From: a virus
IMG/VR virus record: IMGVR_UViG_3300042355_000825
Coordinates: 1-22,566 of that record
DNA length: 22,566 nucleotides
Strand: one strand, 5' to 3'
Made by a program: the position numbers and the translations under genes. Every line of letters begins with the position of its first letter. Within the stretch, counting starts at the first letter, position 1. Below the pieces are notes generated by a model. It saw nothing but the letters and a program-made list of their open reading frames with translations. It did no database searches and was not told the origin of the DNA. Shown here piece after piece: positions 14,677-20,282 of the stretch.

Positions 14677-15606
14677 CTACGCCGTCCGTTTCCCTTTTGT
14701 GAATTTAGGGGGGGGGGGCATTGTGGGAGACTGGAGAGGACGGGGCCGCACGCGCGACCGCGACGCCGCCACAAGGGCCGGGTCGATGTAGGAAAGGCGA
14801 GCGATCTGCGAGCCTGGCCTATGCCCGAGTTGCTCGGTGGCCGAGCCCTCCTTTTGAATCTCGCAGTCGGTCGCGGAAGAGCGACGCAGCCATTTCCAAG
14901 TGCCAGAACGGATGCCGGCAAGGCGGACGATCCGTTTGAACTGAGCGGTAAACGTCTCGTGACTCGCCGTCCATGGCGTGACGAGCTCGCGGGGGTGGCC
15001 GACGAGCGACGCGGCCAGAGCCGCGAGCGTCTCGGGCGACAGGCGAGGGACGACCACGCTACCCGTCTTCGACTGGCCGAAGGCGATCGTTCCGTCGGGC
15101 CTCACCTGTTCGAGACGGAGCCGGCGGACCTGATCCTCCCAGCGGAGGCCCGCGTCCCACGCGACGCGAATGGCGAGATCCCACCAGGCGGATCGGCGGA
15201 TGCCGCACGGGTGCCACCGCTGGAGTCGCTGGCAGGCTACGAGGAGTTGGTCGACCTCTTCGAGGGTCCAAGCGACCGGAGGTTTCCACGGGCAGCGGAC
15301 TGGCCTCACGCGGCGCGTGGGCAGTTCGCAGAGGCCATCGTCGGCGGCGGCCCGCCACATGATGCAAACGTGATTTCTCTTCGAGCGGACGGTGTTGGGC
15401 GCGACGCCGCTCGCGGCATAGTCGCGGATCCATTCCGAGACGCTGGCCGCGTCGAGGTTCGTCAGCAACACAGGCCCACCGGCCCACCGCTCGAAAAGGC
15501 CGACGCTGATCGCGTATTGGCGCAGCGTCTCCGGCCGGCAGTCGTGAAAGAGGCCGTAGTCGCGGACGTACTCGCCGAGTGTCGTCGGGCCAGAGGCGCG
15601 GAACAT
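14677..15606 (-). CDS. int: Tyrosine-family site-specific integrase
   Basis: This 309-residue minus-strand protein has an N-terminal core-binding (SAM-like) domain with RPETLRQYAISVGLFERWAG, then a catalytic domain. Visible catalytic residues are Arg155 (GLRWED), Lys180 (GQSKTGS), Lys238-x-x-Arg241 (KWLRRSSAT), His262 (LGHRPGS) and Tyr273 (LSYIDP). Lys replaces the more common His of the HxxR box, a known variant. The last residues run into four Pro encoded by an 11-base C tract (G tract on the plus strand). It catalyses integration at attP, which I place at the tRNA fragment upstream of its start. No clear ribosome binding site precedes ATG 15606. Confidence 0.85.
   Translation of the reverse strand: MFRASGPTTLGEYVRDYGLFHDCRPETLRQYAISVGLFERWAGGPVLLTNLDAASVSEWIRDYAASGVAPNTVRSKRNHVCIMWRAAADDGLCELPTRRVRPVRCPWKPPVAWTLEEVDQLLVACQRLQRWHPCGIRRSAWWDLAIRVAWDAGLRWEDQVRRLRLEQVRPDGTIAFGQSKTGSVVVPRLSPETLAALAASLVGHPRELVTPWTASHETFTAQFKRIVRLAGIRSGTWKWLRRSSATDCEIQKEGSATEQLGHRPGSQIARLSYIDPALVAASRSRVRPRPLQSPTMPPPPKFTKGKRTA
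14708..14718. repeat. 11-base G homopolymer inside the integrase 3' end
   Basis: Eleven consecutive G on the plus strand encode the Pro297-Pro300 run near the integrase C-terminus. The gain or loss of one base would change only the last ten or so residues. Such a tract is prone to slippage during replication or to sequencing error. Confidence 0.8.
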
Positions 15607-15620
15607 CGTTGCGTGTCGAG

Positions 15621-15641
15621 GTGGGGCCGACAGTGGGGCCG
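15621..15641 (+). repeat. Direct repeat GTGGGGCCG x2 upstream of integrase
   Basis: GTGGGGCCG occurs at 15621-15629 and again at 15633-15641, a 12-base period, 15 bases upstream of the integrase start codon. It could be a pair of integrase arm-type sites or regulator sites. Two copies are weak evidence alone. Confidence 0.35.
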
Positions 15642-15688
15642 CCTACCCCGCTGCCGACGTACTACCGCAAGAGCATTTCCTCGCCCTT

Positions 15689-15707
15689 GGCTGGTTTCAA
15701 GCCAGCC
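15689..15707 (+). repeat. Short inverted repeat near the putative attP
   Basis: GGCTGG (15689-15694) and CCAGCC (15702-15707) form 6-bp arms around a 7-base spacer. It lies between the integrase start and the tRNA fragment. It may be part of the attachment region, but a chance occurrence in GC-rich DNA cannot be ruled out. Confidence 0.3.
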
Positions 15708-15731
15708 ACTCCAGCCGTCACAACCGGCCCG

Positions 15732-15798
15732 GCTTCAGTTCGTGTAGAGCATCGGTCTACGGAACCGAAGGTTGAAGGTTCGAGCCCTTCCGGGTGTA
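15732..15798 (+). other. tRNA-Arg(ACG) 3' part, putative attP
   Basis: A complete tRNA body except for the 5' acceptor strand can be folded. D-stem 3' strand GAGC (15747-15750) pairs with GCTT; the anticodon stem TCGGT/ACCGA (15752-15756, 15764-15768) encloses the loop CTACGGA with anticodon ACG; variable loop AGGTT; T stem GAAGG/CCTTC with loop TTCGAGC (15774-15790); acceptor 3' strand CGGGTGT then A (15791-15798). The expected 5' strand ACACCCG is missing at the right distance; the closest is ACAACCG, three bases too far away and with one mismatch. This is the signature of a phage attP that carries the 3' end of the host tRNA gene so that integration restores the tRNA. CCA is not encoded. 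Confidence 0.75.
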
Positions 15799-15809
15799 TT
15801 CGGCCGGTA

Positions 15810-15827
15810 GTGAACCGTATGGTTCAC
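15810..15827 (+). promoter_or_regulatory. 7-bp inverted repeat, operator candidate for the repressor gene
   Basis: GTGAACC (15810-15816) and GGTTCAC (15821-15827) form perfect arms around GTAT, 38 bases upstream of the XRE-type gene start. An outer GGCC pair flanks it. The location fits an autoregulatory operator; the tRNA fragment ends just upstream. Confidence 0.5.
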
Positions 15828-15865
15828 CAAGGCCGTGGGCAAGTGATCCCATGGAGGGCGAGGAA

Positions 15866-16126
15866 ATGGCGACAGCGGGCCGACAGAGACACCCCGGCGG
15901 ACGCCCCGCCGTGTACGAGTTGTCGCAGTTTGGCGAGCGGCTTAAGGCCAGGCTCGACCGCAAGGGCTGGTCACGCAACACCCTGTCGGAACGGACAGGC
16001 ATCAACGCCTCGACGCTTTGGCGGTGGATGGTCGGACGGGCGTCTCCGCCTCTCGACAAGGTGGTCGAGATCGCTGGCAAGGTGGGCTGTGAAGCGGCCG
16101 ACCTAATCCCAAAGAAAGCCCGCTAA
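15866..16126 (+). CDS. XRE-family HTH regulator (repressor/Cro-like)
   Basis: Start ATG 15866 has GGAGG 8 bases upstream (15853-15857); the ATG at 15851 is a less likely alternative. The 86-residue protein has a basic Gly/Arg/Pro N-terminus (GRQRHPGGRP), then a lambda-repressor-type HTH: FGERLKARLDRKGWSRNTLSERTGINASTLWRWMVGRASPPLDKVVEIAGKV, with the recognition helix near INASTLWRWM. It ends with DLIPKKAR. It has no C-terminal protease-type dimerisation domain, so it resembles Cro or a minimal repressor. It probably binds the inverted repeats on either side and controls the lysogeny decision. Confidence 0.8.
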   Translation: MATAGRQRHPGGRPAVYELSQFGERLKARLDRKGWSRNTLSERTGINASTLWRWMVGRASPPLDKVVEIAGKVGCEAADLIPKKAR

Positions 16127-16140
16127 AACCGGGTATTTCG

Positions 16141-16178
16141 TAAATCAAATAACTGCCGTTGACGGGTTATTTGATTTA
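16141..16178 (+). promoter_or_regulatory. 13-bp perfect inverted repeat, operator for the early region
   Basis: TAAATCAAATAAC (16141-16153) and GTTATTTGATTTA (16166-16178) are perfect inverted copies around a 12-base spacer. This AT-rich element stands out in GC-rich DNA, and the spacer includes TTGACG (16159-16164), a -35-like box for rightward transcription. I see no convincing -10 at 16-18 bases. It lies just after the regulator's stop, before the early genes. Confidence 0.6.
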
Positions 16179-16194
16179 TGCAATTCTCTCCCCC

Positions 16195-16211
16195 GTGACG
16201 TTCAACGTCAC
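16195..16211 (+). promoter_or_regulatory. 17-bp perfect palindrome, operator candidate
   Basis: GTGACGTT and AACGTCAC flank one central C. It sits 17 bases past the 13-bp inverted repeat and about 110 bases before the first early gene. Its sequence differs from the AT-rich repeat, suggesting a second regulator. Confidence 0.55.
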
Positions 16212-16320
16212 CGCCTCGGCTTGCATGGAGCGGCCGCGGCGACGCACCCACCAGGCGACGGACTGCCAATGGCTGCCAATCGAGGAGCGACGGGAGCCGC
16301 GCCACAGCAAGGAGGCTCAG

Positions 16321-16683
16321 ATGCAGCGCCACAAATTTCAAGCGTTGGTGACGGACGCTCAACTCCGCGGTTGGCGGAGAGCGGGAGTCACCTACGAATC
16401 CATCGCACAGATGACGGGGATGCGAATCTCCGAAGTCTTGCGCCGGCTACACACGCTCTATTCGGTGCCGAGGAGCCCCGACCCCTCGCCCGAGGCCATC
16501 GAGCAAGCTTGCGCCGAGATCCGGCGCGGCTGGTCGGAGGAGGAGCACGCTCAACGGTGCGTACAGCGGGCCGGCAGTTGGACGCCAGCCGTCGTACCCG
16601 TCTCCGTTCTGGGCTGTGTCAACGGTTGGCGGAGTGGCTTCGACGCACTGCCAGAGTCCATGCCCACCTGTGCGCGATCGTGA
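16321..16683 (+). CDS. Putative HTH regulatory protein, first gene of the early operon
   Basis: ATG 16321 is preceded by AAGGAGG (16309-16315) with a 5-base spacer, one of the strongest ribosome binding sites here; the in-frame ATG at 16159 lies in the operator region and is rejected. The 120-residue product has a helix-turn-helix-like segment (WRRAGVTYESIAQMTGMRISEVLRRLHTL, about residues 17-45), then a Pro/Glu segment with EIRRGWSEEEHAQRCVQRAGSWTP. The C-terminal 40 residues look less conserved, and another frame appears coding there too. It may be an early transcription regulator. No named family recognised. Confidence 0.6.
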   Translation: MQRHKFQALVTDAQLRGWRRAGVTYESIAQMTGMRISEVLRRLHTLYSVPRSPDPSPEAIEQACAEIRRGWSEEEHAQRCVQRAGSWTPAVVPVSVLGCVNGWRSGFDALPESMPTCARS

Positions 16684-16985
16684 GGCTCTACGGCAGCCCG
16701 TCGCGGGCCGGTGGGCAATCGCTCCAAGGCGACACCTACGCGGCCCGCGCGGCTGCCGGCGACCGCACGCTCTTGCATGAGGCGTTAACACTCGCGCTCG
16801 ACGAGCTCACGGCGATCCGCGAGGAGCTTGAGGCCCAGATGGCGGCGGCACCGCCGACGGTGGCACCGCCTGGCAGCAAAACAAAAGTCGACGAGATGGC
16901 GGCCCGCGCCGAGCGCGGCGACGCCCTGTTCATCGACGGCGATTCAAAGGGAGCCGACGACGGATCGCCGGCAAATCAAGGATGA
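16680..16985 (+). CDS. Small helical hypothetical protein
   Basis: GTG 16680 overlaps the previous stop as GTGA; TTG starts at 16578 or 16626 are alternatives that would overlap the preceding gene by about 100 bases. The 101-residue protein has an Arg/Ala-rich N-terminus, a helix with LLHEALTLALDELTAIREELEAQMAA (about 29-54), a Pro/Val linker and an acidic tail (GDALFIDGDSKGADDG). Its end overlaps the leader of csrA, so its translation could affect CsrA access to that RNA. No family recognised. Confidence 0.5.
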   Translation: MRLYGSPSRAGGQSLQGDTYAARAAAGDRTLLHEALTLALDELTAIREELEAQMAAAPPTVAPPGSKTKVDEMAARAERGDALFIDGDSKGADDGSPANQG

Positions 16986-17013
16986 CGTTTCGGCGGCGGC
17001 GACGGATCGCCGC
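16977..17013 (+). promoter_or_regulatory. Candidate CsrA-binding leader of phage csrA
   Basis: CAAGGATG (16977-16984) equals the core of the published CsrA SELEX consensus CARGGAUG. From 16996 to 17013 the sequence GCGGCGACGGATCGCCGC forms a perfect 7-bp hairpin (GCGGCGA with TCGCCGC) around the tetraloop CGGA, with A and T as closing pair, i.e. an ACGGAU presented at the loop. A further ACGGAT is at 16960-16965 and the ribosome binding site GGAGGG is at 17026-17031. Multiple GGA sites including the ribosome binding site are the layout of CsrA-repressed leaders. Confidence 0.6.
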
Positions 17014-17034
17014 TGGCCGGGTTTTGGAGGGTGA

Positions 17035-17232
17035 ATGCTCGTACTGAGTCGGAAAGAGGGTGAGTCGATCGTGGTGCCTGAGCACCGTATCGAGATTGTC
17101 GTCCGAGAGATCGACGGCGATCGCGTGAAGATCGGAGTCAAAGCCCCCGACGAGGTCGACATCTACCGCTCTGAATTGTGGCAAGAGTTGTGTTTTGAGG
17201 AATTTCAAAAAGGCAAAGGAGAACGGCAATGA
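17035..17232 (+). CDS. csrA: Phage-encoded CsrA-family RNA-binding regulator
   Basis: The 65-residue protein has the full CsrA pattern: MLVLSRKEGESIVV, IEIVVREIDGDRVKIGVKAPDEVDIYRSEL. Leu4 and Arg45 (equivalent to Arg44 of E. coli CsrA) are the residues that contact RNA and are present. GDRVKIGVKAP matches the hydrophobic core. It is dimeric in the known family and binds GGA-containing hairpins in 5' leaders, blocking or stabilising mRNAs. The start has GGAGG 4 bases upstream. The C-terminal tail QKGKGERQ is basic. It leads the recombination operon and its stop overlaps the next gene start (ATGA). It could reprogram host metabolism, or regulate phage early genes, including itself. Confidence 0.93.
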   Translation: MLVLSRKEGESIVVPEHRIEIVVREIDGDRVKIGVKAPDEVDIYRSELWQELCFEEFQKGKGERQ

Positions 17233-18188
17233 GTCTGAAGATCGTACGAGGCAAGCAGGCGACCGCATCGCGCGTGGTCGTGTACGGAACCGAAGGCATT
17301 GGCAAGAGCACGCTCGCCGGGCAGTTTCCGGCACCGCTGGTGCTTGACACCGAGGAGGGTACGCACCATCTCGATGTCGCCCGCGTCTCGTGTCACGACT
17401 GGACGACGCTCGAAGGGGCCATGCTGGAACTGGGCCGCGACCGCCAGGGCTTCGAGACGGTGGTCGTGGATTCCGCCGATTGGGCTGAGCGGCACCTCGT
17501 CGACCATTTGCTCCGCAAGAGCGGCAAGCGGTCAATCGAGGAGTTCGGGTTTGGCAAGGGCTACACCATGCTCGCCGAGCATTTTACGAAGCTTCTCGCG
17601 GCTGCCGACAGCCTGGTTCGCAACGGGCTCCACGTCGTTTTCGTCGCCCATTCGCAGGTGAAGCGCACAAGCCCGCCCGACCAGGATGAAGGCTACGACC
17701 GCTACGAACTCAAACTGACGAAGCAAACGGCGCCGCTCCTCCGCGAGTGGGCCGACGCCCTGCTCTTCTGTAACTACAAGCTCAAGGTCGTCGAGGGATC
17801 CGATGGCCGCATGAAGGCCCGCGGCGGAAAGGAGCGGATCATCTACGCCGAGCGGTCGGCGGCGTGGGACGCGAAAAACCGCTACGGCCTGGCGGCCGAG
17901 CTCCCGATGACGATCGACAGCCTCGCGCCGCTGTTCGCGAGCACGCCGGCCCCGGCGGCGCCGAAGCCGAAGGCGAAGCCAAAGACGCTCCGCGAGCGGA
18001 TCGCCGAGGCGGACAGCGTCCAAGCCCTCGGCGACATCGGCGACCTCATCGCCGAGCAAGAGTCGGCCGGCAAGCTCACGGGCGAACAGGTGGCGACGCT
18101 CATGGGGCTCATCAACTCGCGACACGCCGAGATTCAGCCGCCGACCGATGCCCCGTGGGAAAAGGAGGCCGCCGATGTCGTGGCATAA
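17229..18188 (+). CDS. Sak4-like AAA/RecA-type ATPase, phage recombination
   Basis: ATG 17229 overlaps the csrA stop; AGGAG is about 8 bases upstream. The 319-residue protein has Walker A YGTEGIGKST at about residues 19-28, LVLDTEEG (about 38-45), and Walker B VVVDSADW (about 78-85), followed by FVAHSQVKR as a sensor strand. This is the AAA_24 / Sak4 type, a single-domain RecA-like protein that supports phage single-strand annealing recombination with SSB. The C-terminal 80 residues are a basic Pro/Lys linker and a helical domain (LRERIAEADSVQALGDIGDLIAEQE). The SSB-like gene two genes downstream supports the assignment. Confidence 0.8.
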   Translation: MSLKIVRGKQATASRVVVYGTEGIGKSTLAGQFPAPLVLDTEEGTHHLDVARVSCHDWTTLEGAMLELGRDRQGFETVVVDSADWAERHLVDHLLRKSGKRSIEEFGFGKGYTMLAEHFTKLLAAADSLVRNGLHVVFVAHSQVKRTSPPDQDEGYDRYELKLTKQTAPLLREWADALLFCNYKLKVVEGSDGRMKARGGKERIIYAERSAAWDAKNRYGLAAELPMTIDSLAPLFASTPAPAAPKPKAKPKTLRERIAEADSVQALGDIGDLIAEQESAGKLTGEQVATLMGLINSRHAEIQPPTDAPWEKEAADVVA

Positions 18189-18402
18189 CGAAACACCGTG
18201 GGCCGCGAAGCGGCGCAAGGCCGCCGAGCAAAAGGCCGAGATTCTGCGCCGCATCGACGAGATCGAAGCCCTTGTCGGCCGTGTGCGGTCGGGCCACGTC
18301 TCGGAAAAGAAGGCGCTTGACCAGATCGAGGAGATCGCCCGCGACGGCGTCGAGGCGATCGTGAAGGTTGGACGCACACACACACCGGAGGTAACGACGT
18401 GA
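18175..18402 (+). CDS. Small charged helical protein in the recombination operon
   Basis: ATG 18175 is preceded by AAGGAGG (18163-18169) and overlaps the ATPase by 14 bases; ATG 18148 is in frame but has a weaker site. The 75-residue product is highly charged and helical: KRRKAAEQKAEILRRIDEIEALVGRVRSG, then KALDQIEEIARDGVEAIVKVG. It is a coiled-coil candidate with no recognised domain. Its place between the ATPase and the SSB-like protein suggests an accessory of the recombination complex. Confidence 0.6.
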   Translation: MSWHNETPWAAKRRKAAEQKAEILRRIDEIEALVGRVRSGHVSEKKALDQIEEIARDGVEAIVKVGRTHTPEVTT

Positions 18403-18878
18403 GCGACTGGTTTGATGACGTGGATTTCCCGCCGCAGCCTGCCGAGGCGTCCGCACCTCCGGCCGGCGAGCGGGAGCAACTCCCCGAGGGCGAGCACGCG
18501 ATGGAGATCAAGAAGGTGATCGACCACGATGATCGCTTGGAGGTGAGGCTCGCCCACGCCGAGCGGCGGTATGGGTGGGTCTTCTGTCGTCTCCCGAAGA
18601 CGGCCGAATGGGCCAAGCGCATCGCCCACGAGCTCCGCGTCGCGCTTGACATTCCCAAGGGCGGGCTGATGGCGGCCGTTGAGGCCGGCGACCTGGAGGG
18701 CAAGACGGTTGTCGCCCGCGTCTACCACCGGGCGACCGATCGCGGGACGTTCGTGAACGTCGGCGGGTTCAAGGGTGCAATTCAGCCGGAGGCGACGGAA
18801 CACAAGCCGCGACGTGGCACCGCCGCCAAGGTGCTCGCCGCTCACAAGGAGGTCGCACCAGATGACATCCCCTTCTAG
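18399..18878 (+). CDS. SSB-like / DUF669-type phage protein ending in DDIPF
   Basis: GTG 18399 overlaps the preceding stop and has GGAGG about 7 bases upstream. The 159-residue protein has an acidic N-terminus (MSDWFDDVDFPPQ), a beta-rich centre with HAMEIKKVIDHDDRLEVRLAH and VFCRLPKTAEWAKRIAHEL, GKTVVARVYHRATDRGTFVNVGGF, and ends in APDDIPF. An acidic tail closing with DDIPF is the protein-interaction tip of bacterial SSB. This fits the DUF669-type ssDNA-binding proteins found next to phage recombinases. It probably binds ssDNA and recruits host or phage repair proteins through its tip. Confidence 0.75.
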   Translation: MSDWFDDVDFPPQPAEASAPPAGEREQLPEGEHAMEIKKVIDHDDRLEVRLAHAERRYGWVFCRLPKTAEWAKRIAHELRVALDIPKGGLMAAVEAGDLEGKTVVARVYHRATDRGTFVNVGGFKGAIQPEATEHKPRRGTAAKVLAAHKEVAPDDIPF

Positions 18879-19056
18879 CGCGACGTTCCTCGGCGGGCCG
18901 CTCGACGGCACGACCTACCGCCGCGTCGGCGGGCGGTTTCCGACGCGGCTGGTGATGCCCGTCAACGGGCGGACGCATCTTTACGTCGCGATCTACGACG
19001 GGCGGCGTGTGACGTATCGGCATGTGCGGGCGATGGCGGTGGAGGTGGTGACGTGA
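18862..19056 (+). CDS. Small hypothetical protein
   Basis: ATG 18862 overlaps the preceding gene by 17 bases and has AAGGAGG (18846-18852) 9 bases upstream, which decides this start over 18775. The 64-residue product begins MTSPSSATFLGGPLDGTTYRRVG and continues with short beta strands (THLYVAIYDGRRVTYRHV). The FLGGPLDG opening is common in small phage proteins of unknown function. Coupled to the next gene by GTGA overlap. Confidence 0.6.
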   Translation: MTSPSSATFLGGPLDGTTYRRVGGRFPTRLVMPVNGRTHLYVAIYDGRRVTYRHVRAMAVEVVT

Positions 19057-19880
19057 AAAGGCCAGCCATCATGACGTTCTCACGCATCGCCAAGGCGTAC
19101 CTTGCCGAGCGGATCGTGTCGCACACCTACTCGGCCAACGTCTCGCGCATCGCCGCTAGGTGCGGCGAGGTGACGGTCGATCGCGTCAACGCCTATCTCC
19201 GCGGCATCGCCGCCGAGAAGGCATCGACGACCGTACGCTCCGAGCGGACGATCCTCCTAACGCTTTACTGTTGGGCCTACCAGACCGGCATGATCGACGT
19301 TGCACCGCGCGGCGTGATGAAGATCAAGGCCCGCAAGCGGCCAACGCAGGCGTGGACGGTCGGCCAACTGCGGGCCCTCGTCGAGGCCACGAAGGCGTAC
19401 GACGGCCGCCGGCTGCGGTCGGGGGCCGACCTCGGCCAGTTCCTTCGGTGCTGGGTGCTCCTCGCCTACGAGTGCGGGGCGCGGTTTGGCGACGTGATGG
19501 CGTTCACCGCCGACAGCGTCTCCGGCGACACGCTGGCATGGACGCAATCGAAGACGGGCGATCCTCTCACTCGACCGCTCACGCCGGCCTGTCTCACGGC
19601 TATCGACGCCATGCTTGCGGCCTCACCCGACGGCAGGATCCTCGGGTGGGCCTGCGGCCGCCGCATGGCGATGCGGTGGATGCGTGAGCTTCTCGACGGC
19701 CAGGGGCTCGGCGGCTCGTCGAAGTGGCTGCGCCGCTCTGGGGCCACTCATTGCGAAATGGAACAGGCCGGAGCCGGGCGGCTCCACCTCGGGCATCGCT
19801 CGCCTGCGCTGTTTGAGGCTGCCTACTGCGATTGGGGCCAGTTGCGAACGAAGACGCCGCGAACGCCGGCGTTGGTTTAA
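19053..19880 (+). CDS. Second tyrosine-family recombinase, early operon
   Basis: This 275-residue protein starts at GTG 19053, overlapping the upstream stop. It has a core-binding domain (FSRIAKAYLAERIVSHTYSANV, then NAYLRGIAAEKASTTVRSERTILLTLYCWA) and a catalytic domain with Arg144 (CGARFGD), Lys167 (QSKTGD), Lys224-x-x-Arg227 (KWLRRSGAT), His248 (LGHRS) and Tyr258 (EAAYCD). Box II has Lys as in the integrase. All catalytic positions are present. It lies in the replication/recombination operon, away from the attachment site. It may resolve genome multimers, invert DNA or serve a second integration mode; the sequence does not decide. Confidence 0.8.
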   Translation: MKRPAIMTFSRIAKAYLAERIVSHTYSANVSRIAARCGEVTVDRVNAYLRGIAAEKASTTVRSERTILLTLYCWAYQTGMIDVAPRGVMKIKARKRPTQAWTVGQLRALVEATKAYDGRRLRSGADLGQFLRCWVLLAYECGARFGDVMAFTADSVSGDTLAWTQSKTGDPLTRPLTPACLTAIDAMLAASPDGRILGWACGRRMAMRWMRELLDGQGLGGSSKWLRRSGATHCEMEQAGAGRLHLGHRSPALFEAAYCDWGQLRTKTPRTPALV

Positions 19881-19894
19881 CCAAGGAGGAAAAG

Positions 19895-20113
19895 ATGGAC
19901 GCCAGATTTCGTCGGGATTTTGAATCGGTTGAAGACTACCGCAGCCGCATGGCTGCCGGCGTTGACGAGGACGCCACCGCTCCAGCCGCACCGCAGCCCG
20001 AGCCGCCGTCGCCGTTCATTGTCGACGCGGGCATCTACACGAGTCGCCGGGATCGCGAGGCGATCCAGGCCGAGGAGGACAAGATCACGAGGCTCGAAAG
20101 GCTTGGCAGATGA
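19895..20113 (+). CDS. Small acidic/polar hypothetical protein
   Basis: ATG 19895 is preceded by AAGGAGG (19883-19889) with a 5-base spacer. The 72-residue product is helical and charged (RRDFESVEDYRSRM, and REAIQAEEDKITRLERLG at the end) with a Pro/Ala linker (APAAPQPEPPSPF) between. No signal peptide, no known motif. It follows the recombinase by 14 bases and may be an accessory protein of replication. Its stop overlaps the ATG of the next small gene. Confidence 0.6.
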   Translation: MDARFRRDFESVEDYRSRMAAGVDEDATAPAAPQPEPPSPFIVDAGIYTSRRDREAIQAEEDKITRLERLGR

Positions 20114-20232
20114 AACAACCGCCCCGCCCTGGGCGCAGTCGGCTGCCACAGACGGCCGCATGGGTCGCCGAGCGGGAGTGGCGCGTAACCACCGCAGCGA
20201 TGGCCGTGGAAAAACGAACAGGACTGCGGTGA
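20110..20232 (+). CDS. 40-aa small basic protein
   Basis: ATG 20110 overlaps the preceding TGA as ATGA and the frame runs to TGA 20232. The product is basic, Arg/Pro-rich at the start (MKQPPRPGRSRLP) with two Trp residues and ends in AVEKRTGLR. Codon use is more like the neighbours than the alternative frame through 20160-20280. It is short, so coding status is uncertain. About 50 bases without a gene follow before the next start. Confidence 0.4.
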   Translation: MKQPPRPGRSRLPQTAAWVAEREWRVTTAAMAVEKRTGLR

Positions 20233-20282
20233 CATCGCCGGATGCCGCACGACACGCGGCCAATACACAGGAAAGGATTCCG

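Noticed and set aside
14458-15747. Long plus-strand open frame of 429 codons
   Set aside because: It is antisense to the integrase and excisionase-like genes, which have clear catalytic and HTH motifs; its composition is Arg/Ala/Gly rich with no domain.
15721-15798. Complete functional tRNA-Arg gene
   Set aside because: The 5' acceptor strand does not pair at the correct distance. Only a spaced, mismatched ACAACCG is present, so an attP fragment or decayed copy is more likely.
16159-16320. Upstream extension of the HTH gene starting at 16321
   Set aside because: The extension would run through two operator-like palindromes, and the later ATG has a strong AAGGAGG ribosome binding site.
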